From contig CM019693.1 in assembly GCA_009760885.1 (NCBI GenBank), forward strand, positions 50,615,455 through 50,679,454: a stretch of 64,000 bases of DNA, written 5' to 3'. Shown here piece after piece: positions 29,581-41,179 of this stretch. The DNA comes from Achatina immaculata (lineage: Eukaryota; Mollusca; Gastropoda; Stylommatophora; Achatinidae). Every line of letters begins with the position of its first letter. Positions within the stretch are counted from its first letter, which is position 1. The translations under genes were made by a program, and so were the position numbers. Under the pieces are notes generated by a model. The model was given only the letters and a program-made list of their open reading frames with translations. It was not told where the DNA came from and did not search any database.

Positions 29581-30185
29581 GTATCATTTTGAGTTGTATA
29601 GTTTTATACATGATTGTTTGATGTGGCTTCTTTCCATCAGGCTGGCCTTACTTCACACAGTGCTATAGTGCCCTCTTTTATACATGATTATTTGATCTGT
29701 TTGATGTGGCTTCTTTCCATCAGGCTGGCCTCACTTCACACAGTGCTATAGTGCCCTCTAATCTTGAAAGAGTAAAACTGTTGGGGAAGTTGTAGGAAAC
29801 AGGATCTTCTGTTGTAGGTCATGTATTTCAAGAAAGTGAAGTTTTCATTCAGTGAACAAGTCAGTGTAAGATATTAACACAAATTCATTCATTTTCCCCA
29901 CGGAAATGTTACCACCTCATGAGAGAATGAACAGGCTGATATGAGGTACACTTGACTGGTGATTGTTACTACCAAAAATGTCATGACACATTTTTTCAAC
30001 TGTTCACGTTTTACTGTAAGCGTAAGCTGGACAATAAAGTAGATGAAACTTCCAGATTCTCTTACTCTGCTCCCCAACAGTCTGATGTTGTACAGGTTAA
30101 CATGTGGGAGACATACTACAAATTGTCTATCTGGTCCTCAACATTGTCTGATGTTGTACAGGTTAACATGTAGGGGACATACTAC
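29581..30185. other. Intron, no gene
   Basis: Second copy of the intron at 27027; past 30090 it continues into unique sequence and then the 37-bp array. TCTGATGTTGTACAGGTTAACATG is repeated twice at about 30081-30175. Confidence 0.4.
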
Positions 30186-30199
30186 AGAATATTATGCAT

Positions 30200-30845
30200 T
30201 ATATTACTCTGTAAAACCTAACAGCACATGTTATCTTACTCTGTAAAACCTAATATCACATGCTATCTTACTCTGTAAAACCTAATATCACATGTTATCT
30301 TACTCTGTAAAACCTAATATCATGTTATATTACTCTGTAGTTCTCTGTAATCATGTTATCTTATTCTGTAGTTCTCTAATATCACATATATTATTTTATT
30401 CTGCTTGTACTCCCCTAATATCACACGTGTTCTTCTTTTACTAGTAGTCTCCTAATATCACATGTTATCTTATTCTGCTAGTAGTCTCCTAATATCACAT
30501 GTTATCTTATTCTGCTAGTAGTCTCCTAATATCACATGTTATCTTATTCTGCTAGTAGTCTCCTAATATCACATGTTATCTTATTCTGCTAGTAGTCTCC
30601 TAATATCATATGCTGTCTTATTCTGCTGGTAGTCTCCTAATATCATATGCTGTCTTATTCTGCTAGTAGTCTCCTAATATCACATGTTATCTTATTCTGC
30701 TAGTAGTCTCCTAATATCATATGCTGTCTTATTCTGCTGGTAGTCTCCTAATATCATATGCTGTCTTATTCTGCTAGTAGTCTCCTAATATCACATGCTA
30801 TCTTATTCTGCTAGTAGTCTCCTAATATCACATGTTATCTTGCTG
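30200..30845 (+). repeat. 37-bp minisatellite, about 17 copies
   Basis: Units contain AGTCTCCTAATATCACATGT and TATCTTATTCTGCTAGT. The last unit runs into the acceptor of the next exon (CTTGCTGTGCTTGTAG, a diverged TTATTCTGCTAGTAG), so the array has again grown from exon-flanking acceptor sequence. Confidence 0.9.
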
Positions 30846-30854
30846 TGCTTGTAG

Positions 30855-30966
30855 TCCTCTACTGAGACGTCAGAGAGAGCTGGAGACAGAGTTTGAGAAG
30901 AAGCTTGAGGCTGTAGAAAGAGTTCTACAAGACCTACAGAGAACAGCTGCTGCTAGTATGTGTAAG
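30855..30966 (+). CDS. KIF22: KIF22 exon, coiled-coil segment
   Basis: 112 bases between GTGCTTGTAG and GTGAGT. It encodes PLLRRQRELETEFEKKLEAV and ERVLQDLQRTAAASMCK, a heptad-patterned helix that fits the short coiled coil after the KIF22 linker. Its first base completes Ser from the previous exon; it ends in phase 0. Confidence 0.82.
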
Positions 30967-31019
30967 GTGAGTTCTCACACAGGCACTTGTAGAGACATTT
31001 TCTCTTTCTTCTCTATCTC

Positions 31020-31345
31020 TCTCTCTGTCTGAGTGTGTGTGTGAGAGAGAGACAGTCATTCTGTAGCTACTCACCTCTGACTTCCTTCTTCTCCCTACAT
31101 GTGTGAGAGAGAGAGAGAGACAGTCATTCTGTAGCTACTCACCTCTGACTTCCTTCTTCTCCCTACATGTGTGAGAGAGAGAGAGAGAGACAGTCATTCT
31201 GTAGCTACTCACCTCTGACTTCCTTCTTCTCCCTACATGTGTGAGAGAGAGAGAGAGACAGTCATTCTGTAGCTACTCACCTCTTTCTTCCTTCTTCTCC
31301 CTACATGTGTGAGAGAGAGACAGTCATTCTGTAGCTACTCACCAT
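31020..31345 (+). repeat. About 62-bp repeat, 5 copies, with GA-rich core
   Basis: Units contain AGACAGTCATTCTGTAGCTA, CTCACCTCTGACTTCCTTC and a variable (GA)n run. Confidence 0.9.
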
Positions 31346-32990
31346 TATCCCACACAAACTAATGTTTATGTAGTAGAGGAGCATCATGACCCAGTAATAA
31401 ATGCTTATTTCACACTAAAACTAAAGGCAAGTCCCCTCTGGAACAAATACTGACGTGCCAACAGGGCACCACTGACCTAGTATTAATGTATTACTATGAC
31501 GTGTCCAAGGCATCAAGAGATGGAACTTTGTGGACTTTAAATGTACCTTGATAGACTTACATGTTGTTGCTGCCTGTGAGAGTTGGTAGCACTACCAGAA
31601 AGGCAGTCCTGTCACTATGGTACACCCCAAGTGACACAACAACAAAAACAACACATATGAAAACTTTGACAAGACTTCCCACTCACTGGACAGAACTAAC
31701 AGCCAGAAAACTCTATGAAGATAATAACAGTCCAACTACAAGGATACACATCAAAACATGAATGAAGAAATGAACAATAAAAAATGGAGATGAGAAAAGA
31801 GGACGAGCTGCCAGCATGGCAGGTTGAATCAAGAGCTTCCCGGGCATGGGGAAGAAAGTTCTGACAAGTATAAGCAATTATGAAGAACTACTTACAGCTT
31901 TGTGAACTTCTTAACAAATCTCCAGAACACACAATTCTGTCCTGATAAGGGCAACACTACTAACAGCCTACATTTCTCTGACAAAGAAAAAAACTTGTCC
32001 TAAAGGACGATATGCTGAAACTGAAATCTGCTACATCAGACTACTTGTAAACTTCTCCACTGGAAAACATGACTACTAAGCAAAACTACTGCAAACATTT
32101 CCCCAATCAAACCTACTCCAGCTTAAATATCCCATACTAAATCTTGCCATGATTCCTGAATATTCTATCATGAAGAAAAGCTCATTCCACGTGAATAATC
32201 ATGTTTTTCTAAACTTTAGTTTCTTAAACAGTTCCCTAGAAAAAGTCTCTGTTACTAAACTTTGTTTCTGCTGTGTCAACAACAGACATTCCAAACTTGA
32301 CATCTAAGCTCAGAAATCAGAAATGCTACCTCTTAAAGTTACCTGAGCTGACTAACTTCTCTTCCTCCCTCCCTCCCTCTCTCTGTCTCTCTCTCTTCTT
32401 TTCCTCTTCCCCCCCCCCCCCCGGAATGGAATGTGAGATGACTCATTCTAAAAATCATATTACAACAGGGGATATAATCACATGCCTTTACTATTAACGT
32501 TTATAACCTCCCTTGTGCGAACCTAACAATATGCTGTGACAAAACAAACATGCCAGGTTGTTCAGTTCTGAGATTCAAATATCTTGCAACACTTGTGTTA
32601 GAAAAGTCTAATAAAACACACAGCACTGGCAGCCTTGATATGCCCTAATCAAGCACAGAATTCTGCTTCACATCTTTGTTCTGACTGTATGCTAGACAAG
32701 CACAGTACACAGAAAGCAGAATAAGCCAGAGACAGGTTTAGATGTTTTCCTTATTGTGAGCCATTCAGTAATAGACATACACTCACAGGCCAGATGTCTG
32801 GCAGTAAACATTGATTAGTTTCTTCCCTGTCAGGTATATAAATAGAGCACAATTGTTGTTGGGATGCACCCGCAGGTTCTCAGTTCTGTAGGGCTCCAAG
32901 TACTTTCTGTCTGTCAGAGATTTGGTTTTTATATAAAGATATGAGCATATGTTAGAGCGCATGTATCTCAGTCTGATTATTGTGGTTAAG
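31346..32990. other. Intron, no gene recognised
   Basis: Unique-looking intronic DNA. A CT-rich stretch with a run of 16 C lies at about 32360-32425. No transposon domain or exon was recognised; short open frames here look like chance. Confidence 0.4.
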
Positions 32991-33147
32991 GTGGATACAA
33001 ACCCCAGTGTCTTGACCAAGCTGAAAGCCTCTATGTCAAGCCCAGCTTTGCTGACACAGGACAGGCAGAGATCTTCACACACATCTTCCGGGTCTGAGCA
33101 CTCACCAGATGTTATATTCCCAACTCCAGATGCTGGCAGACTTGTTG
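32991..33147 (+). CDS. KIF22: KIF22 exon, Ser-rich region
   Basis: 157 bases encoding VDTNPSVLTKLKASMSSPAL, then QDRQRSSHTSSGSEHSPDVI and FPTPDAGRLV before GTGAGT. The 5' edge is the AG of GTGGTTAAG, chosen because it gives phase 0 as needed after 30966; its polypyrimidine tract is weak, so the edge is less certain than the others. The region is Ser/Thr-Pro rich and probably phosphorylated, but less conserved than the motor. Confidence 0.65.
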
Positions 33148-33272
33148 GTGAGTATGTCACAGGTTAGAGTAGAACATTTGAATGTAGATCTAGAACATGC
33201 AAGTTTCTTTTATGCTAAATAATTACTGTAGTAGGTGCAGAACAGTGGAGCTTGCGGCTAGAATTTACAGTA

Positions 33273-34170
33273 TGACTTTGTGTACAGATGTTTGTCTTAC
33301 ACTACAGACAAGGTGTACAGATGTTTGTCTTACACTACAGACAAGGTGTACAGATGTTTGTCTTACACTACAGACAAGGTGTACAGATGTTTGTCTTACA
33401 TTACAGACAAGGTGTACAGATGTTTGTCTTACACTACAGACAAAGTGTACAGATGTTTGTCTTACACTACAGACAAGGTGTACAGATGTTTGTCTTACAT
33501 TACAGACAAGGTGTACAGATGTTTGTCTTACATTACAGACAAGGTGTACAGTGGTTTGTCTTACATTACAGACAAGGTGTACAGATGTTTGTCTTACATT
33601 ACAGACAAGGTGTACAGATGTTTGTCTTACATTACAGACAAGGTGTACAGATGTTTGTCTTACATTACAGACAAGGTGTACAGTGGTTTGTCTTACACTA
33701 CAGACAAAGTGTAGAGATGTTTGTCTTACACTACAGACAAAGTGTACAGAGCTTTGACTTACACTACAGACAAGATGTACAGAGGTTTGACTTACACTAC
33801 AGACAAGGTGTACAGAGGTTTGACTTACACTACAGACAAGATGTACAGAGGTTTGTCTTACACTACAGACAAGGTGTACAGAGCTTTGACTTACACTACA
33901 GACAAGATGTACAGAGTTTTGACTTACACTACAGACAAGATGTACAGAGGTTTGTCTTACACTACAGACAAGATGTACAGAGGTTTGTCTTACACTACAG
34001 ACAAGATGTACAGAGGTTTGTCTTACACTACAGACAAGGTGTACAGAGCTTTGACGTACACTACAGACAAGATGTACAGAGGTTTGACTTACACTACAGA
34101 CAAGGTGTACAGAGGTTTGACTTACACTACAAACATGGTGTACAGAGTTTTGACTTACACTACAAAGTGT
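33273..34170 (+). repeat. 33-bp minisatellite, about 27 copies
   Basis: Units contain GTGTACAGATGTTTGTCTTA and CACTACAGACAAG. Left units have AGATGTTTG, right units AGAGGTTTGAC, so two sub-families have expanded side by side. All three forward frames are open because the unit is 11 codons; not coding. Confidence 0.95.
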
Positions 34171-34495
34171 ACAGTAGATGAACAGAATAACTCATAACAA
34201 ATACCTTTACTGTTGTCAGCCCAGTTATTATCTTACTTGCATGTCAGGTTTAAGTGACAATATAATGATGATGATGATGACTGTTGTCAGTGCAAGTCTT
34301 CCCTGGTTGAATTGTTCAGTTACTTTCTCTCTGTGGAAGAATCTCAGTTTGTTTACTCCTGCTGTGTCAGTGTTTTGGTTTTTTTTAAAATTGTAATCCT
34401 GCTACGTGGTACTTACAACCATAATGATTTGTCTGATTTCTTGTAATCCTGATATGTGATACTCCCCTAGTGTAATGATTTGCCTGTTATAACAG
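34171..34495. other. Intron, no gene
   Basis: Contains a short GAT microsatellite near 34265 and the acceptor of the next exon (CCTGTTATAACAG). Confidence 0.4.
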
Positions 34496-34840
34496 ACACC
34501 ACAAACTTGTTAAATCTCCACCGAGCCAAAATGAAAGGCAAGAACAGCCGGCAGAAAATGGAGGGCAAGAGCAGCAGGCTAAGACTGAAGAAGATGAAGA
34601 CAGAAGAGGAGAGCTGTAGTCCCTTGTTCCCAGGCTCTGCAGCCAGCAAGAAGGTGACAGAGAGGAGGTCAGGCTCTCCTCTGTCTGCAGCCAGCAAGAA
34701 GGTGACAAAGAGGAGGTCAGGCTCTCCTCTGTCTGCAGCCAGCAAGAAGGTGACAAAGAAGTCGTCTGACTTAACACCAGTCAGACAGAAAGTGATGGAC
34801 TCAGAAAATAAGATTGACAAGCAGCATCAGTTTCAGAGAA
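34496..34840 (+). CDS. KIF22: KIF22 exon, basic region with coding repeat
   Basis: 345 bases. It encodes a very basic segment (NLLNLHRAKMKGKNSRQKME, SRLRLKKMKTEEE) and nearly three 16-residue repeats of the form AASKKVTxRRSGSPLS, then TPVRQKVMDSENK. It begins with two bases and ends with one, fitting the neighbours at 33147 and 39269. In KIF22 the corresponding region lies between the coiled coil and the C-terminal DNA-binding part; Lys/Arg-Ser-Pro repeats suit DNA binding and mitotic phosphorylation, which is inference. Confidence 0.78.
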
Positions 34841-34959
34841 GTAGGTTCATGTCTTGTGCCAGTTTCATTCCTGTGTTTTATGTCAGATTACTGTGTGTGA
34901 TATGTTTACAAATGCAGTTTATGTCTGTAATATATGGGTTAGTGGAGTTTATAAAAACT

Positions 34960-35705
34960 AATTAAAAGTTTTTAATTATAAAAACTAATTATGTCAGTCC
35001 GTAAGAACAGCGAAGAGCACAACCTTTATCTTAATGCAAAGAAAACTAAATTGATGACAATTGACAAAACAAACAAGGCAGCTGAAATATGTATCAATGA
35101 GGAAAAACTAGAAGAAGTGGAGAGTTTTGAAATCTTGGATCACTACTAACTAATAATGGAGATACAATGAAGGAAATTAAAAGGAGGACATCTATCGCTC
35201 TTCAGAAAGTAAAACAAATAAAGAATCTGTGGAGAGGAGCAGACAGAATCACAAAAATAAGATTTTTAAGGGCCTGCATCTTTCCCATCACAACATATGC
35301 CTGTGAGACCTGGACACTTAACAAAACAGCTGAGAAACACATAAATGCCTTTGAATGTAAATGCTACAGAAGAGTTCTCCAAATATCATGGACACAAAAA
35401 AGAACAAATATATCTATACTACAAGAGCTTAATATTGAAGAAGGCTGGCTAGTAAAGAGGATTAAAGAGAGAAAACTTAAATATTTTGGACACATCAAAC
35501 GTCATGATAATCTAGAGAAGACCATCTTGGAAGGGTACATAATGGGATAAAGAAAGAGAGGAATACCAAAACGAAGATGGCTGCAAGACATCGTTGACGA
35601 TCTGCAAATGGATGCAGCAGCAGCAGGCCATCTTGCTCACAACCAAGAGGCCTACAGGAGTGCTGTTTGGGAGGCAAAGTTCCACAAGGGACATGCAAAT
35701 GAATG
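34960..35705 (+). pseudogene. Non-LTR reverse transcriptase C-terminal fragment (copy 1)
   Basis: Encodes the tail after the polymerase domain: IKRRTSIALQKVKQIKNLWR, ACIFPITTYACETWTLNKTA and KRIKERKLKYFGHIKRHDNL, ending beside a GAATGA repeat. A stop replaces Lys after EGYIMG at 35548. The frame is also broken before 35167. Palm motifs are absent. Confidence 0.75.
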
Positions 35706-35879
35706 AATGAGTGGAGTTTTATGTGTGTAATATATGTGCTAATGCAGTTTATATGTATATTGTGTGTGTTATTGCAGTTTATGTGTATATTGTATGTGTT
35801 ATTGGAGTTTATATGTAATATATATGTAAATGCAGTTTGTAATATATGGGTTAGTGGAGTTTATAAAAACTAATTAAAA

Positions 35880-36630
35880 GTTTTTAATTTTTTAATTATA
35901 AAAACTAATTATGTCAGTCCGTAAGAACAGCGAAGAGCACAACCTTTATCTTAATGCAAAGAAAACTAAATTGATGACAATTGACAAAACAAACAAGGCA
36001 GCTGAAATATGTATCAATGAGGAAAAACTAGAAGAAGTGGAGAGTTTTGAAATCTTGGATCACTACTAACTAATAATGGAGATACAATGAGGGAAATTAA
36101 AAGGAGGACATCTATCGCTCTTCAGAAAGTAAAAGAAATAAAGAATCTGTGGAGAGGAGCAGACAGAATCACAAAAATAAGATTTTTAAGGGCCTGCATC
36201 TTTCCCATTGCAACATATGCCTGTGAGACCTGGACACTTAACAAAACAGCTGAGAAACACATAAATGCCTTTGAATGTAAATGCTACAGAAGAGTTCTCC
36301 AAATATCATGGACACAAAAAAGAACAAATATATCTATACTACAAGAGCTTAATATTGAAGAAGGCTGGCTAGTAAAGAGGATTAAAGAGAGAAAACTTAA
36401 ATATTTTGGACACATCAAACATCATGATAATCTAGAGAAGACCATCTTGGAAGGGTACATAATGGGAAAAAGAAAGAGAGGAAGACCGAAACGAAGATGG
36501 CTGCAAGACATCGTTGACGATCTGCAAATGGATGCAGCAGCAGCAGGCCATCTTGCTCACAACCAAGAGGCCTACAGGAGTGCTGTTTGGGAGGCAAAGT
36601 TCCACAAGGGACATGCAAATGAATGAATGA
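35880..36630 (+). pseudogene. Non-LTR reverse transcriptase C-terminal fragment (copy 2)
   Basis: 920 bases downstream of copy 1 and nearly identical, with an open 179-codon tail to HKGHANE because the stop of copy 1 is absent here. Both copies share the same upstream frame break at about 36068. The 920-bp block is directly duplicated with AT-rich (AATTAAAAG) ends. Confidence 0.75.
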
Positions 36631-37430
36631 GTGGAGTTTTATGTGTGTAATATATGTGCTAATGCAGTTTATATGTATATTGTGTGTGTTATTGCAGTTT
36701 ATGTGTATATTGTATGTGTTATTGGAGTTTATATGTAATATATATGTAAATGCAGTTTGTAATATATGGGTTAGTGGAGTTTATGTAAACTGTTTGACTT
36801 AGATGCATCCTGGCTTTCAGTTTCAACGAACGGTTGCGGTCTTTGAAGTCACTGATGTTGTGGACTTCCCAGATCTGGCATGTTTTATATCCTCATACTT
36901 CACAATCATGAACAAAAGCTGTGTACACAAAACAGGGCTTGCCTCATAACTCCAGTTGACGGCATGGTTTGTGAAATACTTGATCTGAGCAGTAGGTTCA
37001 GGCTGGTACATGCTATGAACAAACTGTTATCAAGAACAGAAATTATGAAGCTGAAGAGAAACACTACACACTCTAGACACAGCTACAAACTGTGACACCT
37101 GGATCTCTGGAGATTAATCCCTACAGACATAAATGTGCATCTAAAGCACTGTGTACCAGGGTGTGCGCCTTCTTGAACTCGCTGAGTACACCAGGAACAA
37201 CTCTAGGAATACATTTCTGATCTGAGGGTGTGTACACTGTCATCATCCTGCTGGTTGTCTCTCATCCCATCAGGATTCTTTGCTGGTGCTACAGGATACA
37301 TGTGTTGAGATCCACCATCATGATGGGTTGAGCAACTGTGGGCTTGTCATAAGTGCAGTGATGACAACCTTTTGACATTTTCATGTGTATATGTATTTAT
37401 GTATATATGTGTGTATGTACTTATTTATAT
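36631..37430. other. Intron, no gene recognised
   Basis: Short GT-rich repeats (36640-36780) and unique sequence without a recognisable exon. Confidence 0.35.
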
Positions 37431-37435
37431 CATCA

Positions 37436-38265
37436 TCAGGTGCCATGCCAACTGGCGTTGGCTATTACACTTCTCCAGAGTACATGATCTTTCATGCAGG
37501 CCATCAGCTCAGTTGGTGATCGCCTCTCACACCATCCCGTCAGACTGCCCAGTATCATTTCTCTTGCTCTTCTTCCCTCTGTTTTTCCTGTTGTTATAAT
37601 ATTTTCAATGCCCCCTCTTCTCATTGCATGTCCTATGAAAGTACATTGTCTCTCTCTTATCTTTTTGACAAGGTTTTTTGTCTCTCCAGCTCTTCTCCTA
37701 CATTCTTCATTAGTTATTTTTGCTGTCCAGGGGATTCGCAACATTCTTCTAATAAACCACATTTCTGCTGCTACCAATGATTTTTGTGCAGACTTGCCTA
37801 TTGTCCATGATTCACTTCCATATAACAAGAAAGGTTCAATATAGCATTTTAGGACTCGTTTTCTAACATTCATTGTTAAGGATAATATGTTTCTCATTCT
37901 CTGAAATGCAGTCTTTGCTTGGCCTATTCTGTTCTTAATTTCTGTTCTGCATTTCCAATCTGAAGGTATTATTGCTTCAAGGTATTTGAATTTCTGCACC
38001 TGCTTTAGAATAGTTCCATTTAGTTTTATATTGCATTTTGGTGTATTCTGTTTCTTAGATATAACCATAGTCTGTCTTTTTGATATTCAAAGTAAGGCCT
38101 TTCTTTGGTGACGTTATCCAAAAGATTTTGCAGGTCTTGTTGGTTCTCAGCTATCAGTACTGTGTCATCAGCATATCGAAGGTTGTTAATATTGTATTCT
38201 CCAACTTTTATATCTGTTTCTGTAATGATCATTCTTAGAATATTCTTGCTATACAGAGAAAAGAA
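37436..38265 (-). pseudogene. Non-LTR reverse transcriptase, palm end and tail
   Basis: On minus: IDKVGEYNINN-like start, then NLRYADDTVLIAENQQDLQN (motif C with intact YADD), a frame break near 38070, then FKYLEAIIPSDWKCRTEIKN, YGSESWTIGKSAQKSL and MLRIPWTAKITNEECRR, ending HGT next to a GAT run at 37430. The element is 5' truncated. It is the same family as the fragment at 48737, on the opposite strand. Confidence 0.78.
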
Positions 38266-38382
38266 CAGCATACAGTTATTTGTTTCTTGGGTAGTGAAGA
38301 AGAGAGACTTAGGATATTCATTACAGAAGGAAGAGGCAGTATGTGTGTTTGACTTCAGCTGGTGTGTGAAGTGGGGTGTCAA

Positions 38383-39178
38383 ATTTAGCAGATGCAGCTT
38401 GCTCCAACCACCACCACACTACAAATAGGCCTGATGCTAAAGCTCAAGTGGAACAATTGATACAGGAAAACTGCCAGGTAACAATTGATGAAGTGACTGG
38501 AGAATTGAAGATTAGTCATGGCTTCATGCACCACATCATTCACAAAGTGCTGCAGTACTAACAAGTCTCTGCCAGGTGGCAACTCGCCCCTGATCTGAAA
38601 GAACATTGTGTGAAGATGTTTGTGAAGCTCTTTTATGATTTTTTGAAGCTGAAGGAGATGGTTCTCTGTGATGTACAGCACCGGAGACAAATACTGAGTG
38701 CATTACTTCCAGTCAGAGGCAAACACTGGCAGCATTCTTCTTTGAAAACAGAGAAGCTCCATACAGCTCTTTTGGCCAGAAAATTGATGTGATCTCTTTG
38801 AGAAGCACTGGAAACCTGCAGTCAGATGAAAACATGGTTTGCTCAGTTCTGGTTGTTATTATAACATGACAGTCTGCGGACTCACACAGCGTGCGCAGCA
38901 GCTCAACAAGTAATGGATATATTTTGTGTGAGTCTTGTACATCCTTCATACTCACCTGATCTTACATCCTGTGATTATCATGTGTTTGCAGCCTTCAGGA
39001 AGAAGCTAAGTGGGCAGAACAAAGATGCTGTGCTTGGCTGGCTACAGGGTAACATTTTTTTTCTCAAGGAATTTAGGCAGTGAAGCAGTGGCAGACCTAC
39101 ACTGACTGACTGAAAAGTGAGTCATATTTGTACATTGTATTCACATTTTTAAACATGAAGATTACTTTTTGACCGACC
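38383..39178 (+). pseudogene. Mariner-like transposase remnant
   Basis: Fragments in order: GRPDAKAQ-like helix-turn-helix (DAKAQVEQLIQENCQVTIDE, then KISHGFMHHIIHKVL), WQLAPDLKEH, and near 38945-39005 a Pro-Tyr-Ser-Pro-Asp-Leu motif followed by CDYHVFAAFRKKLSG, the DD34D signature end of mariner transposases. Several stops and frameshifts; the middle is lost. The right end, about TACTTTTTGACCGACCCT at 39163-39180, resembles a mariner terminal inverted repeat. It sits immediately before a KIF22 exon. Confidence 0.7.
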
Positions 39179-39268
39179 CTGGTAAGTATGTACGCGATTG
39201 AGTGTAGATATATAATGTGGGTGTTTATTGATTGTGTGTAGATATATAATGTGGGTGTTTATTGCCAG

Positions 39269-39393
39269 ATTCTGAGTTCCTGGACATGCTGAACACGGCC
39301 AGCGTCAAACAGCTTCAGCAGCTCCAGACTGTGGGTCTGAAGAGAGCTAAAGCTATCTACGACTGGAGACAACTTCATGGACGTTTTGATTTT
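39269..39393 (+). CDS. KIF22: KIF22 exon, helix-hairpin-helix first half
   Basis: 125 bases between ATTGCCAG and GTAAGT, encoding DSEFLDMLNTASVKQLQQLQ then VGLKRAKAIYDWRQLHGRFD. It matches the C-terminal DNA-binding helix-hairpin-helix of KIF22 (LNxxSxxxLxxLxxIGxKKAxxIxxWRxLHGxF). Takes one base from the previous exon and ends in phase 0. Confidence 0.88.
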
Positions 39394-39700
39394 GTAAGTT
39401 GCACAACAAACTTCGTACCGGTCTCCATGTTTCTACGTAAGTCATATGACCAGATACGCTTCTCATATGTCAATACAGACTAAATTATTGGAGCTTTCTG
39501 TGTTATATATGTAACTCATATAACAAAGTGAGACTGATATAGCGGTCAGCAGCTCACAGCTGATTGTGTGTGTGAGGTCTCCTCCCACCGGTGCTCTCTG
39601 GAAGCAGGCCACAGTTTACTCAGCTGAAATGTGACAAATCTGACTGCATAGTCACATACAGCAGAAGATACAGACATGCTGTCCTCTTGTTGGCAGCATC
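39394..39700. other. Intron, no gene
   Basis: Unique intronic sequence. Confidence 0.4.
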
Positions 39701-40297
39701 ACAACAACTTATAACTTGTAGTCTCATATATACTTCAGCTTGTGATAACTTGTAGTCTCATATATACTTCAGCTTGTGATAACTTGTAGTCTCATATATA
39801 CTTCAGCTTGTGTCATCTGTCATGTCAATATAAAGACTATATCCTATCTTGTCAGTATAAAGACTAACCTGTTTTGTCAATATAAAGACTAACCTGTTTT
39901 GTCAGTATAAAGACTAACCTGTCTTGTCAGTATAAAGACTAACCTGTTTTGTCAATATAAAGACTAACCTGTTTTGTCAGTATAAAGAATAACCTGTTTT
40001 GTCAGTATAAAGACTAACCTGTTTTGTCAGTATAAAGACTAACCTGTTTTGTCAATATAAAGAATAACCTGTTTTGTCAATATAAAGACTATAACCTGTC
40101 TTGTCAGTATAAAGACTAACCTGTCTTGTCAGTATAAAGACTAACCTGTTTTGTCAGTATAAAGACTAACCTGTTTTGTCAGTATAAAGACTAACCTGTT
40201 TTGTCAGTATAAATACTAACCTGTTTTGTCAGTATAAAGACTAACCTGTTTTGTCAGTATAAAGACTAACCTGTTTTGTCAGTATAAATACTAACCC
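39700..40297 (+). repeat. 34-bp (3 copies) then 25-bp minisatellite (about 19 copies)
   Basis: 39700-39815 repeats AACTTGTAGTCTCATATATA; 39830-40297 repeats TTTTGTCAGTATAAAGACTA with ACCTG. Intronic. Confidence 0.92.
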
Positions 40298-41160
40298 TTG
40301 CGGAAGCCCCATGTGCCCGGGCACTTAAGGCTCAGAGATAGAGATGCATGTAAGTAAAGCTTACAGAATAAGGAATGAATTAATAATATTCAGACACACA
40401 GCTTGATAGTATTGTATTTAGAGGTGTTAAAGCACTACAGAGCAACAACTTCGGTGATGATCACAGAAATGTGTCTGGAGAAAACATACATGGAGAGAAA
40501 AGTTAGTTGTGGCTTGGCTGTGGTGTGAGGAGAGTGGATGACTAAACATTGTCTGTAATCACTGAGTCTTGGATAGGAGATCTTGAATGTCTGGAGTTGC
40601 CATCATTCTGTGACTCATCCACCATGTTGGAGTTAAGTATCTTCATCTGTAACTGGTCAGCCTACCTCAGCTGATCTGACTCTGAATGTCAGTCTGTTGA
40701 AACGCTTGTTCCTGCAAGTTGTTTATCTGCCAAGTAAAGACACTTTCATCACAACCATTACATAAAATCTCATCTGTCAGATTATGTGTATAGCAGACAA
40801 ATCTGACAACCATCACAGTTATTGTTTGATATCAGTTTAGTATGTGTGAATATGTCTAATTTTTTAATATATGCTGTTCGAAAAAACGCACCAAATACAA
40901 TCTTGTGATTTAAACTGAAGTTTGCTAATCAGACAAGGGCAAATTGTCTGAAACATTCACTTGGACATCAACTTCACTGCTGACCTGAATTGTACTCAGC
41001 AGATGATTCATGGGAACAGAAAAGCGACACTAGTCAAAACAGCATTTTTGACAATAATTCATAACAGGTTCACGAGAATCCCATGAAACTTACTGAACAC
41101 AAAACTCACTGACAATGTTATTGAATGCCTATAAAAGATTGATGTTCCTTGAATCAATGC
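40298..41160. other. Intron and left flank of Tc1-like copy 1, no gene
   Basis: From about 40785 the sequence is the start of a 1,305-bp unit repeated at 42090. GTTCGAAAAAACGCACCAAA at about 40880 may be near the transposon end. No exon seen. Confidence 0.4.
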
Positions 41161-41179
41161 ATCTGAAAATTCAGTGTGC

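Larger units (their letters stand above)
25700..30090 (+). repeat. Direct duplication of about 2.5 kb carrying two KIF22 exons
   Basis: From the minisatellite at 25.7-26.2 kb through about 27544, and again from about 27545 to 30090. The offset between equivalent non-repeat points is about 2,545 bases. The join occurs at TTGTACAGGTTA, where intron sequence jumps back into the minisatellite. The second copy has fewer 39/45-bp units but many more 40-bp units. Confidence 0.88.

Noticed and set aside
32360..32425. CT-rich and poly-C run as a regulatory element
   Set aside because: A simple microsatellite in an intron; nothing else supports regulation.
33197..34181. Up to 297-codon frames in the 33-bp array
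   Set aside because: Same reason: all three forward frames are open through 11-codon units; the array lies in an intron.
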